A stretch of DNA of 64,000 bases, taken from positions 62,001 through 126,000 of the forward strand of contig QZVU01000007.1 of the NCBI GenBank assembly GCA_003602285.1. The letters are read 5' to 3'. The position numbers were made by a program, and so were the translations under genes. Below the pieces are notes generated by a model. It ran no database searches, was not told the origin of the DNA, and saw only the letters and a list, made by a program, of their open reading frames with translations. The first letter of the stretch is position 1; every line of letters begins with the position of its first letter. This DNA is from Arthrobacter frigidicola. GTDB lineage: Bacteria > Actinomycetota > Actinomycetes > Actinomycetales > Micrococcaceae. This document shows positions 1 to 9,518 of the stretch, piece after piece.

Positions 1-475
1 GGTCGGTGAACCACCGGTACACACCGCTGCGGGCCAGCCCGGTGTGCCGTGAGTGGTCACCGAAAAGCGCCATGGCCAGGCTGTTCTGGACGAGCGTCTC
101 CCCGAGACTGGAAAGGATCACCGCCGGGGTGTCCGACAGCCGGTCGAGAACCCGCATCAGCGCGGGTGCCACGTGGGTGTCCAGCGGGGTGCGCCGAGGT
201 GCGCTGTGACCGGCGAGGCGGTAGAGATAGTCGCGCTCGAAACCGGTCAACCGCAGCGCCCGGGCGAGCGCTGAGAGCATCTGTTCCGAGGGTTGCGGAC
301 CGCGGGCCTGTTCCAGCCGGATGTAGTAGTCGGTGGACATCCCGGTCAGCCCCGCGACCTCCTCGCGGCGAAGCCCGGAGGTGCGCCGCCGCGGTCCCGT
401 GGGGAGTCCCACGTCCTCGGGGCGCAGCCCGTCACGACGGGAGCGGAGAAAAGCGGCGAGGGCGTGGCGGTCCAT
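1..475 (-). CDS. Helix-turn-helix (XRE/MmyB-like) transcriptional regulator, 3' end outside the window
   Basis: The gene reads leftwards from an ATG at 475 and runs off the window, so only about 158 N-terminal residues are visible. They begin MDRHALAAFLRSRRDGLRPE and continue with SGLRREEVAGLTGMSTDYY, the usual N-terminal HTH of actinobacterial MmyB-like regulators. The linker 'LYRLAG' precedes the start of the ligand-binding half, where 'ALMRVLDRLSDTPAVIL' is recognisable. In this family the missing C-terminal part is a PAS-like small-molecule pocket, so the ligand cannot be guessed. It is divergent from the SDR gene at 577, with about 100 bp between them. That is the common arrangement when such a regulator controls the neighbouring oxidoreductase (inference). 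Confidence 0.85.
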   Translation of the reverse strand, partial: MDRHALAAFLRSRRDGLRPEDVGLPTGPRRRTSGLRREEVAGLTGMSTDYYIRLEQARGPQPSEQMLSALARALRLTGFERDYLYRLAGHSAPRRTPLDTHVAPALMRVLDRLSDTPAVILSSLGETLVQNSLAMALFGDHSRHTGLARSGVYRWFTD

Positions 476-576
476 GCTTCAATCATCGGCGACGAACGGC
501 CCGGTAAACAGGGACCGGGAATCCTACGATCATCACTCCTCTCCCGCTCCTGCGAAGTCCGGCGCAGGATCAGGAC

Positions 577-1344
577 ATGAACATCACCGGAAACACCATC
601 TTCATCCCCGGCGCGACCTCGGGCATCGGCCTCGAACTCGCGCTTCGCCTTCGAGAAGCCGGCAACGTCGTCGTCATCGGCGGTCGCCGCACCGATCTGC
701 TGGAACGCCTCACCGCCGAGCACGGCCTCTCCGCCGTCACCATCGACACCACCGATCCCGCCTCCGTGCTGGCCGCCTGCGACCAGGTCCTGGCCCAACA
801 CCCCGACCTGAACGTGCTGGTTGCCATGGCCGGGGTGATGGAGGCCGAGGACGTCCGCAGCGCCGGTTTCCTCGAAACTGCCGAGCGTATCGTCGAGACG
901 AACGTGCTTGGTCCGCTGCGCCTGATCGCGGCCTTCAGCGAGCACCTGCAAACCCGGCCCGAGGCCACCCTGATCACCGTATCGTCGGGCCTGGCACACA
1001 CCCCGCTGGCCATCACCCCGACGTACAACGGGTCCAAGGCATTCATCCACCGGTTCACCGAGACCATCCGGCTCCAGTTCGCCGACACCCCGGTCCAGGT
1101 CATCGAGCTTGTCCCGCCTGCCGTGCGTACCGAACTCATGAGCGGTGGGTCGCAGAACGAGCATTACGTCCCGCTCGACGCGTACGTCAACGAGGTCATG
1201 GCCCTCCTCGAGACCCAACCCGCGGCAACGGAGATCCTCGTCGAGGCGGTCAAGTTCCTCCGCTTCTCCGAAAGAGAGAACCGCTACGACGACGCAGTTG
1301 CTGCGCTCAATCCCTCGGTGAAGCTCGAGGTCGCCGACAGATGA
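577..1344 (+). CDS. SDR-family NAD(P)-dependent oxidoreductase
   Basis: A 255-residue protein with the classical short-chain dehydrogenase layout. The nucleotide-binding motif GATSGIG is at residues 12-18, an AMAG variant of the NNAG motif is near 83-86, the active-site serine is near 136 and the YxxxK pair is Tyr150/Lys154. The acidic residues after beta2 are replaced by GGRR, which suggests NADP(H) (inference). It resembles the DltE-like SDRs that often sit beside an MmyB-type regulator. The substrate is unknown. The C-terminal 40 residues are more variable and include a short charged segment. Confidence 0.88.
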   Translation: MNITGNTIFIPGATSGIGLELALRLREAGNVVVIGGRRTDLLERLTAEHGLSAVTIDTTDPASVLAACDQVLAQHPDLNVLVAMAGVMEAEDVRSAGFLETAERIVETNVLGPLRLIAAFSEHLQTRPEATLITVSSGLAHTPLAITPTYNGSKAFIHRFTETIRLQFADTPVQVIELVPPAVRTELMSGGSQNEHYVPLDAYVNEVMALLETQPAATEILVEAVKFLRFSERENRYDDAVAALNPSVKLEVADR

Positions 1345-1453
1345 GGCGGCAGGTCGCACGGCCGGCCGTCCCAGGGACCGCACCGCGCGGGTGAGCATGA
1401 TCACCTGATGGACGGGGTGCGCGGCTGCCGACCCCAGCACCAATAATGGAGGG

Positions 1454-2800
1454 GTGGGCGAACGCCGGGCGTGGTTGGTGTGGGGGACCGGTGTGGTCGC
1501 CTACCTCATCGCCGTGACCCAGCGGACGAGCTTCGGCGTCGCTGGGCTTGAAGCGACCGAACGCTACTCGGCCAGCGCCTCCGCACTTTCCATCTTCACC
1601 GTCGTGCAGCTGCTCGTGTACGCGGCGCTGCAGATTCCCGTCGGGGTCCTGGTCGACCGGGTCGGCCCCCGGCTGCTCATCCTCGCCGGGGCCGTACTGA
1701 TGGCCTCGGGCCAGGTGCAGCTCGCTCTCTCGGAGACCGTCGCCGGAGGGATCGCGGGAAGACTGCTCGTCGGCGCCGGCGACGCACTGACCTTCATCTC
1801 GGTGCTGCGGCTGCTTCCGGCCTGGTTTGAGTCCCGCAGGATCCCCGTGCTGACCCAGTTCACCGGCATCATCGGACAGCTGGGCCAGGTGGTGTCGGTG
1901 GTGCCGTTCGCCGCGCTGCTCGGCGCGGCAGGGTGGAGTACGGCGTTCCTGTCGGCTGCCGGTCTCTCGGCGCTCGCCGTCGTCCTCGCGGTGACCGTCA
2001 TCCGGGATGCCCCGCAGCGCCAGCCGCGGGCAAAGACCGGGCTGCGCCAGACCGGGATCTCCCTCGCGCAGGCCTGGCGCCAGCCCGGAACCCGCCTCGG
2101 GCTGTGGTCCCACTTCACCGTTCAGTTTCCCGGCACCGTGTTCGTGCTGATCTGGGGTTACCCGTATCTGGTGCGGGCCGAAGGGATGGACCCGGTGGCG
2201 GCGTCGGCGCTCATGACGCTGTTCGTCGCCGTGGGCATTGTGTCGGGGCCGATGCTCGGACTCTACGTGTCCCGGCACCCCCTGCGCCGCTCGACAATGG
2301 TCCTGGCCATCGCGTCCGGGATAGCCGCCTGCTGGCTCGCCGTCCTGCTTTCGTCCGGGCCGGCACCGCTGTGGCTACTCACACTGCTCATCGTGGCGCT
2401 GGCCCTCGGAGGTCCCGGTTCCATGATCGCCTTTGACTTCGCGCGCACCTTCAACCCGTCATCGCGGATGGGAACGGCCACGGGCATTGTGAACATCGGC
2501 GGATTCGTCGCTTCCCTGGTCGCGATGTACGGAATCGGGGTGATTCTCGATGTCCTGTACGCGCGGGGCGTGTCCGGGGGCGACCTGTATGCCCTTGGCT
2601 CGTTCCGAATCGCGATGGCTTTCCAGCTCGTGATCCTTGTGGCAGGAGCTGCGGCGATCCTGATTGTCCGGCGCACCGTGCGACGGCGGATGGCGGAGCA
2701 GGGCGTGGTCGTGCCGCCCCTCCGTGAGGCGCTTGCTAGGGAACGTGCACGACGGCGAGCCGCCCGGTCCGAGCGAACCGATGAGGGCAATCCCACCTAG
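1454..2800 (+). CDS. Major facilitator superfamily transporter
   Basis: A 448-residue integral membrane protein with about 12 hydrophobic helices and a central basic loop near residues 180-200. The loop after helix 2 reads 'GVLVDRVGPRLL', which matches the MFS motif-A region. The C-terminus is a long basic tail rich in Arg. I take the GTG at 1454 as the start. The purine run GGAGGGG lies directly in front and is closer than usual, so a start a few codons downstream is possible. The substrate cannot be read from sequence. The protein looks like the actinobacterial MFS group annotated as nitrate/nitrite or drug carriers. It probably forms its own transcript. Confidence 0.85.
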   Translation: MGERRAWLVWGTGVVAYLIAVTQRTSFGVAGLEATERYSASASALSIFTVVQLLVYAALQIPVGVLVDRVGPRLLILAGAVLMASGQVQLALSETVAGGIAGRLLVGAGDALTFISVLRLLPAWFESRRIPVLTQFTGIIGQLGQVVSVVPFAALLGAAGWSTAFLSAAGLSALAVVLAVTVIRDAPQRQPRAKTGLRQTGISLAQAWRQPGTRLGLWSHFTVQFPGTVFVLIWGYPYLVRAEGMDPVAASALMTLFVAVGIVSGPMLGLYVSRHPLRRSTMVLAIASGIAACWLAVLLSSGPAPLWLLTLLIVALALGGPGSMIAFDFARTFNPSSRMGTATGIVNIGGFVASLVAMYGIGVILDVLYARGVSGGDLYALGSFRIAMAFQLVILVAGAAAILIVRRTVRRRMAEQGVVVPPLREALARERARRRAARSERTDEGNPT

Positions 2801-2902
2801 TCGATGTCCGGCCAATCGTGGTGCACTGGTGAAGAGACACGACGGCCATGGACTGTCCGGTTCGGTCGGGGTGCTCATTCGGACTCCCGTTAGGAGAACC
2901 AG

Positions 2903-3748
2903 GTGCAGACCGTTTCCCTCAATACCGGCGCCGAAATGCCGATCCTCGGCTTCGGCGTGTACCAGATCCCGGCGGACCAGACCGAGACGGCGGTCTCGGC
3001 GGCGCTGTCGATCGGCTACCGCCTGATCGACACCGCCGCGGCCTACGGGAACGAGGAGGCCGTCGGGCGCGCCCTCGCGGCGAGCGGCGTGCCCCGGGAG
3101 GAGCTGTTCGTCACCACCAAGCTGTGGGTGCAGGACGCCGGAGAGCAGCACACCGTAGCTGCTTTCGCGAGATCCCTCGAGCGTCTCGGGCTGGACTACG
3201 TCGACCTTTACCTGATCCACCAGCCCTACGGCGACTACTACAGCGAATGGCGGGCCATGCAGGGCCTCTACAAGGAGGGCCGTGCACGGGCGATCGGCGT
3301 CTCCAACTTCCACTCCGACCGCCTTATCGACCTCATCATCAACAACGAGGTGACCCCTGCCGTCAACCAGATCGAGACCCACCCCTTCTACCAGCGCACC
3401 GAAGACCAGCGCCTCATGAAGGAACACGGCGTCCAGCTCATGTCCTGGGGCCCCTTCGCCGAGGGCCGGAACGGGTTGTTCACCCACCCCGCCCTCACGC
3501 CGGTCGCAGAAGCGCACGGCGTCTCCGTGGCCCAGATCGTCCTCCGGTGGCTGATCCAGCGCGACGTCGTCGTCATTCCCAAGTCGGTGAATCCGGACCG
3601 GATCGCGCAGAACTTCGACGTCTTCGGCTTCACCCTCGCCGCAGAGGAAATGGCCACCATCGCGGCCCTCGACACCGGGGCGTCCGTGTTTTTCGACCAC
3701 CGTGATCCAGGCATGACCGTCCGGTTGGGGTCGGTCCGCGTTTCCTGA
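2903..3748 (+). CDS. Aldo/keto reductase (2,5-diketo-D-gluconate reductase-like)
   Basis: A 281-residue protein of the usual AKR length with the full catalytic tetrad: Asp43 (LIDTA), Tyr48 (YGNE), Lys73 (TTKLW) and His106 (IHQPYG). 'GVSNF' and the NADPH-binding '[13 protein letters not shown]' segment near the C-terminal third are also present. It should reduce aldehydes or ketones with NADPH as a soluble cytosolic enzyme, but the physiological substrate is not visible. The GTG start is supported by TAGGAGA about 6 bp upstream. It looks monocistronic. Confidence 0.9.
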   Translation: MQTVSLNTGAEMPILGFGVYQIPADQTETAVSAALSIGYRLIDTAAAYGNEEAVGRALAASGVPREELFVTTKLWVQDAGEQHTVAAFARSLERLGLDYVDLYLIHQPYGDYYSEWRAMQGLYKEGRARAIGVSNFHSDRLIDLIINNEVTPAVNQIETHPFYQRTEDQRLMKEHGVQLMSWGPFAEGRNGLFTHPALTPVAEAHGVSVAQIVLRWLIQRDVVVIPKSVNPDRIAQNFDVFGFTLAAEEMATIAALDTGASVFFDHRDPGMTVRLGSVRVS

Positions 3749-3842
3749 TCGCGGTGACCAGGGCGCCCGGTTCATGCTCCCGGCGCTCGTCTCGGGGTCA
3801 CAGCGGTCCCATCAGCCGACAGAAAGTAGGAGGAATCACGGC

Positions 3843-4133
3843 ATGTCATTCCAGGCGTATCTCGACACCATCGAAGACAAGACTGGGCTTACGCCCCGCC
3901 AGCTGCTGGACATCGCGAACAGCAAGGGGTTCGACGAGCAGAACGGGAAGGCCGGCGAGATCCTCGAATGGCTGAAGGCCGACTACGGGCTCGGGCGGGG
4001 CCACGGCATGGCGCTCGTCCACGTCATCAAGAAGGGTCCCGGAATCGACAAAAAGCACGTGGGAACGACCGGGACGCACAGGGACGAGTCCGAAACCCTG
4101 TGGCTCGATGGAAAGGAGAACAAACCCTCATGA
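3843..4133 (+). CDS. DUF4287 domain protein
   Basis: A 96-residue soluble protein beginning MSFQAYLDTIEDKTGLTPRQ. The fold-defining features of DUF4287 are the helical N-terminus with 'KTGLTP', the 'GEILEWLKADYGLGRGH' stretch and a C-terminal basic tail. Function is unknown. The family is often found alone or fused to start-type domains. The ATG at 3843 is chosen because it is preceded by GTAGGAGGA with good spacing. A longer in-frame reading upstream has no such site. The stop overlaps the start of the following cupin gene (ATGA), so the two are translationally coupled. Confidence 0.85.
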   Translation: MSFQAYLDTIEDKTGLTPRQLLDIANSKGFDEQNGKAGEILEWLKADYGLGRGHGMALVHVIKKGPGIDKKHVGTTGTHRDESETLWLDGKENKPS

Positions 4134-4486
4134 CCACAGTTACCGACCGCGAGCAACTGCGCCAGAACGCGAAGGGGACGGCGTTGTTCGTCGGTGCCGA
4201 CCACGGGGCCGGCGTTTCGTTCTTCTGGGTGGACACTCCGCCCGGCGGAGGGCCGGAAACCCATTGGCACCCCTACACGGAGACCTGGGTCGTGCTTCAG
4301 GGTGAGGCAGTCATCGAGTCCGACGGCGAAGAGCTCCACGCCGGCGCCGGCACCATTGTGACGGTGCACCCGGGCGCGCACCACCGCTTCCGAAGCAGCG
4401 GTACAGCGAACCTCGAAATGATCTGCATTCACGCCTCTCCCAGGATCATTCAGGAGTTCGTGGCCACTGCACCCGGTACAACCTAG
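4130..4486 (+). CDS. Cupin-domain protein
   Basis: A 118-residue single-domain cupin. Motif 1 is HWHPYTE (His45, His47, Glu51) and motif 2 is 'PGAHHRF' (His84), which together would give the metal-binding 3-His/1-Glu site. It carries no other domain, so it may bind or sense a small ligand or act as a small dioxygenase or isomerase; the sequence does not decide. Start at the ATG overlapping the stop of the DUF4287 gene, with AAAGGAG upstream. The two genes form a short operon. Confidence 0.85.
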   Translation: MTTVTDREQLRQNAKGTALFVGADHGAGVSFFWVDTPPGGGPETHWHPYTETWVVLQGEAVIESDGEELHAGAGTIVTVHPGAHHRFRSSGTANLEMICIHASPRIIQEFVATAPGTT

Positions 4487-4753
4487 GCCGTCCACCCGCC
4501 GTCGTGCGGCAACAGGTTGTCCTAGACCGCCATGGCCCGTGGGTTTAACCTTCAAACGTACGGCTTCGCCGTGGCTCCTGAGTTGCTGGGCCGGGAACCC
4601 GACGACTGTATGAACGCCGTAAGGGTGTTCCTGGCGGGTGGTCTTCTCATTCGCCGGATTTGCATACAGCAATGAGGCAAGTGGTGAGGCATGTGCCTGT
4701 TTCAGTCCAGCTCCCGTGTTCAATCCGTCAACGCCGCCTGAGGGTGGGCTGAG

Positions 4754-5740
4754 ATGCCCGACGTCCCTCTCCCCACCGTGACGGTGGTGATCTGCGCCTA
4801 CACAACCGAGCGTTGGGACTGGCTGCTGAAACTTCTCGAGTCGATCCGCGCCCAAACGCACCCCCCGAAAAAAGTCATTGTGGTCATCGACCACAACGAG
4901 GCACTCTACGGGCGGCTCGCCGGAATCGTCGACGACGTAACCGTCCTGAGGAATACCCACCCACGCGGACTCTCCGGGGCGCGCAACACCGCGCTGGAAG
5001 CGGTCGACTCCGACATCGTCGCATTCATCGATGACGATGCTGAAGCCGCGCCGGATTGGCTCGAACGACTCACCGCCCTCTATGACGACCCTGACGTGCT
5101 GGCGGTCGGTGGAAGAGTGGATCCGATCTGGGAGGTGGGACGTCCTGGTTTTTTCGGTCAGGAGCTGGACTGGATTGTGGGATGCAGCCATCGCGGTATG
5201 CCTCGGGTTGCCTGCGAGGTCCGTAATGTCATCGGCGCCAACATGTCCTTCCGCCTCGGCGTCATTCGTCAGGTGGGCGGGTTCAATCTCAACCTAGGCC
5301 GGCAAGGTTCTGTCCCCTCGGGCTGTGAGGAAACTGAAATCTGCATACGCTCGACCATGGGGGCGCCCGGTTCCCGGATCGTCTACGAGCCTGCAGCCGT
5401 GGTGCGCCATCATGTGCCGGGGAACCGGGGGACTTTCCGCTACCTACTCGCCAGATCCTGGGCCGAGGGCGTTTCCAAGGCGCGGGTCAGTCATGTGGTG
5501 GGCTACAAGCGGGCGCTCGGTCCCGAGCGCCGGTACGTCCGCAGCGTCCTGCTCCGTGCTTTTCTCGCTGGTTTGTACGACTGGGGTCGGCATGGGAAAT
5601 CCGCCGGGCTTCGGCGCGCAGGGGCCGTTCTGACGGTATTGGTCACCACGACCGCGGGCTACTTCCGGGGCCGCCGGCTTGTGCACGTGTCACGAAGGCG
5701 CCCACGCCACCCTGCCCAACCGTGGCGCGCGGTGCAGTAG
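4754..5740 (+). CDS. Family 2 glycosyltransferase
   Basis: A 328-residue GT-A enzyme. The N-terminal strand 'TVTVVICAYTTERW', the 'GLSGARNTA' loop (72-80), the metal-binding Asp triplet IDDD (93-95) and the 'EETEICIR' region in place of the ED/QxxRW motifs are all visible. A hydrophobic stretch near 285-305 suggests membrane association. It probably adds a sugar to a lipid-linked exopolysaccharide intermediate. It lies immediately before a GT2-flippase protein and a GH16 hydrolase, so it reads as the first gene of a small polysaccharide locus. Codons here use more A/T at third positions than the flanks, which suggests transfer. Confidence 0.88.
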   Translation: MPDVPLPTVTVVICAYTTERWDWLLKLLESIRAQTHPPKKVIVVIDHNEALYGRLAGIVDDVTVLRNTHPRGLSGARNTALEAVDSDIVAFIDDDAEAAPDWLERLTALYDDPDVLAVGGRVDPIWEVGRPGFFGQELDWIVGCSHRGMPRVACEVRNVIGANMSFRLGVIRQVGGFNLNLGRQGSVPSGCEETEICIRSTMGAPGSRIVYEPAAVVRHHVPGNRGTFRYLLARSWAEGVSKARVSHVVGYKRALGPERRYVRSVLLRAFLAGLYDWGRHGKSAGLRRAGAVLTVLVTTTAGYFRGRRLVHVSRRRPRHPAQPWRAVQ

Positions 5741-5928
5741 GCGGCAGGACAGTTTACCCGGAACTCTGCGAGGAACCCAGAAGTCGGTGACCCTAAGCAG
5801 ACTAACTCCTTCGATAGCCAGAACGGCGATCGCCGTGCATCCTGTAATTGTCCGTTCTCAGCGGACAGCTTTTCCGCCCGGTGCTGGTCTCCCGAGCAGC
5901 GCAGGCTCACCTTGAGGAGGTTGGGGCC

Positions 5929-8031
5929 TTGGAGCCGGATGCGCTTGATGTCTCGGTGGTAATTCCCGCGCGCAACGCCGCCCGGTGGTTGCCCGAATGT
6001 CTGGAATCGGTGCGGACCCAGCGGACGCGGGAAGTGATCGTCATCGATGGGTGTTCCGAGGACTCAACGGTGGAGATTGCGCGATCCTATGGCGCACTAG
6101 TCCTTTCCGACGAGGGACGCGGCCTGTCGGCTGCGAGAATGCTGGGGGTCCGCAACGCAGCGTGCCCGGTTGTGGCACTGATTGATTCTGACGTAGTGCT
6201 GCCGCAGGACTCTCTGAAGCACCTGGTCGCTGAATTTGAGCAGGGCGGCTATGACGGGCTCCAATCGGGCCTGGTGAGCGAGTCCGATGGGGCCGGGTAC
6301 TGGGGGGAGGCGCTGGCATGGCACCACAACCGCAGTCGGGCCCGCTTGCGGTTCGGTGTCTGCGCCACGCTCCTGAGACGCAATGTGCTCTTGGAAACAG
6401 GCTTTGACGAGGAGTTCGCCTCCGGGGAAGACATAGACCTGCGGTTGCGGCTTCGGGAAGCCGGCCGGCAGTTGGGCGTGTCCACCACCACCTTCGTGAG
6501 ACACCGCTTTCGTGACAACTTCGCTTTTGCCCGTGACCAATGGCTTCAAGATGGCGCCGGCTTGGCTCTGAACATCCACAAGCACCCGCGCTGGGCTGGT
6601 TGGCTGGTTGCTTCACCACTTCTCGCGACCGGACGTGGTGCAGTGCTGGCGCTGCTGGGAGCTCCCCGCTATCTGCCTTATTGGGCAGCCTTCCTCTTCT
6701 ATAACTACCTTGCCATGTTCAAGGAACTTCTCCGTCCGGCCGACGGCGGTCTCTCCCTCGGCAGCAATGCGCTGTGGTTGACCGCAGCCAGAGTCGCGCC
6801 CATGGCCGCAGGACTTCTCTTCTGGGTCTTGGCCGCAATGCTGTTGGCTCCACCTCAGCTTGGCATGGGGTCAGCGGTCGTGGCGTCGGCCCTGTTGACG
6901 GTACAGATCGGGATGCTGGGAGTAGGTCCGGCCACGCTCACGCTGCTGCCCACCCAGAACGACCGGCGGCGCCGGCTCATAGCCACAGGACTGCTCACGG
7001 TGGGACTTGCGTCCATCATTGTTGCTGCAGCGCTGCTCATCATTACGCGTGCCCTCGGTCCCGGCGTCGGTCAGGCCTGGGATGACCCAGCGGTCACGGC
7101 GGCATTCCTGGCTGCCGCCTTCTTTGCCAGTACCGCGTACCAGCTTGATCACATCAGTGTGGCATTGTCGCGAGCCGACCTGGTGTTGGTGCGCAGCGTG
7201 CTGCAGGCTCTCGTCCAGCTCACCGTTCTCATCGTCTGCCTGACGGCTGGGTACCGCAGTGTGATCGCAGTCATCGGCGCCGTCGCCCTCGGAGCGGGCG
7301 CCAGCGTGGGACTCGGCATGCGCCAAATCAACCGCGTCGGTCTCGGCCCCCAGTGGAGGGCCGGCGCCCAGCTCGAAGAAGTGGTCCGACTATTGCGCAC
7401 GGCGCTAGGAAATTACCCCCTCGTGCTCGCGGACCGCGCGCCTGCCTACTTCCTGCCCCTGATCGTCGCCGCGACACTCAGCACCTCGGCCGCAGCAACC
7501 TGGTACGTGGTGTGGATGCTGGCATCGGCTGTATTTTTCATCCCTCAATCCGCCGGTTACTCCCTTCAGGCAAAACTTGCCGAGCTGGGACCTGTCTCTT
7601 TGTTGATCGACCGCGCCCTGAGAATCAGCCTGTTGCTCACCTTTGCAGCCGGGGGGATACTCCTGGCGGTGGGTCCCACTGTGCTGCAGGTGCTCGGCCC
7701 GCAGTACGCCCAGCAGTGGGTGCTCCTTCCACTGCTGGTACCGGCGGTGACACTGACCTGTGTGACCCAGGTCTATTTCGCCGTGTGCCGGGTGTATGGC
7801 AATCTCACGGAAGCCACGGCGGTTGCAGTCCTGGCGGCCGTCGTCGGGTTGGTGCCGGCGGCCGCCGTAGCTCAAAGTTCCGCCTTGCCCGGACTGGCCG
7901 CACTATGGCTTCTGGCCCAACTGTCAGCTGCAGTCGTTGCCGCGTTGCGTTTACGGCGTCTGAGCAAGGGGACGGGAGGTCTGGGTCCGCCCGAAGACCT
8001 TGACACCGCCTTCGGGGCGCGAACGGGTTGA
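5929..8031 (+). CDS. Bifunctional protein: GT2 glycosyltransferase fused to a polysaccharide flippase (Wzx-like)
   Basis: About 700 residues. The first 245 form a GT2 domain: 'DVSVVIPARN', 'GRGLSAAR', a DSD metal site (Asp86, Asp88) and 'GEDIDLRLRL'. The remainder has about a dozen hydrophobic helices of the oligosaccharide-flippase (MATE/Wzx-like) kind, followed by a short soluble tail. It could add a sugar and move the lipid-linked product across the membrane in one polypeptide. I choose TTG 5929 because GAGGAGG lies 8 bp upstream. An earlier in-frame TTG at 5848 has no good site. It follows another GT2 gene and precedes a GH16 gene on the opposite strand. Confidence 0.85.
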   Translation: MEPDALDVSVVIPARNAARWLPECLESVRTQRTREVIVIDGCSEDSTVEIARSYGALVLSDEGRGLSAARMLGVRNAACPVVALIDSDVVLPQDSLKHLVAEFEQGGYDGLQSGLVSESDGAGYWGEALAWHHNRSRARLRFGVCATLLRRNVLLETGFDEEFASGEDIDLRLRLREAGRQLGVSTTTFVRHRFRDNFAFARDQWLQDGAGLALNIHKHPRWAGWLVASPLLATGRGAVLALLGAPRYLPYWAAFLFYNYLAMFKELLRPADGGLSLGSNALWLTAARVAPMAAGLLFWVLAAMLLAPPQLGMGSAVVASALLTVQIGMLGVGPATLTLLPTQNDRRRRLIATGLLTVGLASIIVAAALLIITRALGPGVGQAWDDPAVTAAFLAAAFFASTAYQLDHISVALSRADLVLVRSVLQALVQLTVLIVCLTAGYRSVIAVIGAVALGAGASVGLGMRQINRVGLGPQWRAGAQLEEVVRLLRTALGNYPLVLADRAPAYFLPLIVAATLSTSAAATWYVVWMLASAVFFIPQSAGYSLQAKLAELGPVSLLIDRALRISLLLTFAAGGILLAVGPTVLQVLGPQYAQQWVLLPLLVPAVTLTCVTQVYFAVCRVYGNLTEATAVAVLAAVVGLVPAAAVAQSSALPGLAALWLLAQLSAAVVAALRLRRLSKGTGGLGPPEDLDTAFGARTG

Positions 8032-8186
8032 GCACGGAACAACGTCAGATAAGGTGAGGGCGTCCGGCGGGTGTGGCCGCAGCCGCACCGTCCCTCGACG
8101 CCTGCAGTTTCGAGGTCCGGCGCAGAGCGCGGCCGACAGGTCTCCCGAGGAATAGGCTGTCGCACGCCTGAGGAATCGGGATGAAC

Positions 8187-9101
8187 CTAGTCCCTGGCCC
8201 AGATCGCGACCCAGTCGACGTAGACATGGCCGCGGGTATCCGGATGAGGACAGGACGTCAGGCAGGACTCGGTCTGCAGAATGTAGTGCATCGGGGTGTC
8301 AGGTATCGCCGACGTGCTGGTGCCGATCAACTTTCCGTCAAGGAAGAATTTGACGCTGTCCGGGCTCCACTCGGTAGTGGCTGTATGCCAGGACGTGAAG
8401 GTGGACTTGGTACGGAACTGGTCGAGCATGGTGACCTCATCACCAGGCCCGTGCAGGGCCGCGTAAATGGTTTCCGACAGATCGCCTTCCGGAAAGTCGA
8501 TCTCGCCGTCCTCCGGCCACTGCTTACTGTCAGGCCACAACAGCCACGCTAATTTGAATCCCTTCAATTCGTCAGTCTTGAAACGCACGGAATATCGCCC
8601 GTAGGTTTGGCTGTTATAGGGCCGCTTACCGCCCTTTTCGAATCGAGGCGATGGTGCAGCACCCATCGAAATGCCATCCTCGGTATGAAGATACATGTCC
8701 AAAAGACCGTCATGAACACTGAGCACCTTCGAGGGGTAATAGCCCGACATTGTCTCGAGAGTCTGAGCAGCTGTGTCCGGCGTACCATCCTTGTAATTCG
8801 CGCTCCACCGTGCGCTGTAGGCCCAGCCGGGAAATTCGCCGATGGGGACATCTCCGTCGGTGAAGTCTTCGGTGAAAATCTGTCTCCAGCCGGGCAGATC
8901 TCCGACCGGCATGGCCGCCGTGGCAGCAGAGATGTCATCGAGGTGGTCTGCGGTTGGTTCCAACGAATTCGAAGCCGAGCGGGAGCGGTCCCGTGCCTCC
9001 TCGTCCGAGCTTCGGCCCGGCAGTGAATCCGAGACGAAACCGACCAGGGCGTAGGTGGCTGTGAACAGAACGATTATTAAGACGACGATGCGAGCCCGCA
9101 C
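8187..9101 (-). CDS. Membrane-anchored or secreted GH16 family glycoside hydrolase
   Basis: A 304-residue protein from the GTG at 9101, which is preceded by AAGGGGA. An N-terminal hydrophobic segment (about residues 4-22) is followed by a low-complexity Ser/Arg-rich linker, so the enzyme acts outside the membrane. The GH16 catalytic core is visible as EIDFPEG: Glu200 should be the nucleophile, Asp202 the helper and Glu205 the acid/base. Aromatic residues for glycan stacking are abundant ('AWLLWP'). The family cuts or transfers beta-1,3/1,4-glucans and galactans. Next to the glycosyltransferases it probably trims the exopolysaccharide, comparable to ExoK in rhizobial systems (inference). Confidence 0.85.
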   Translation of the reverse strand: MRARIVVLIIVLFTATYALVGFVSDSLPGRSSDEEARDRSRSASNSLEPTADHLDDISAATAAMPVGDLPGWRQIFTEDFTDGDVPIGEFPGWAYSARWSANYKDGTPDTAAQTLETMSGYYPSKVLSVHDGLLDMYLHTEDGISMGAAPSPRFEKGGKRPYNSQTYGRYSVRFKTDELKGFKLAWLLWPDSKQWPEDGEIDFPEGDLSETIYAALHGPGDEVTMLDQFRTKSTFTSWHTATTEWSPDSVKFFLDGKLIGTSTSAIPDTPMHYILQTESCLTSCPHPDTRGHVYVDWVAIWARD

Positions 9102-9518
9102 GTGATGTCCAATCCCCTTCGAGGTGCCGCTCCGAACAGGAGGCCATCTCTTCGAATCTGAAACGATCGGTGTTATCCAGTCGCCCGGGAGGGACTCCCT
9201 CATCATGCTGAAGCGGGGCGTCCAACCGGTGTTGCACGCCCCGCGCCACCCGAGCTCTTCGTGCCGCGGGGAGCATCGTCATGCTCCTCGTGGCGGATGC
9301 ATCCAGGCCGATTGCAACGGCCTGATGATAGTAATTTACCGAAGCGGTCCGGGGCGGAACAGTAGCGGCCGGTACTGGAAAAAAATCCGAGCCTACTCGG
9401 ATGACTGGGCCCGCACAGCTCTGTCGCTCAACGACCTTGGTGGGGTATCTCGGAAAGGGGCCAGATTGGGTCCTTTGGCTGCAGCCGAGCCGCCGCCAAA
9501 GGATCCGTTCCGCAGGAA
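9102..9518. other. Gene-free interval between the GH16 and RNase Z genes
   Basis: About 400 bp without a convincing reading frame. It is AT-richer than the flanks in its middle part (around 9325-9345 and 9375-9385) and should contain the promoter of the leftward GH16 gene. I could not pick -35/-10 boxes with confidence and saw no strong hairpin. Confidence 0.5.

Noticed and set aside
346-1443. A 365-codon open frame on the minus strand opposite the SDR gene
   Set aside because: It is antisense to a well-supported SDR gene and its translation shows no family motif. Long antisense frames are common at this GC content.
5848-5928. An upstream TTG start for the GT2-flippase protein
   Set aside because: The added residues are not GT2-like and there is no ribosome binding site; TTG 5929 has GAGGAGG at the right distance.
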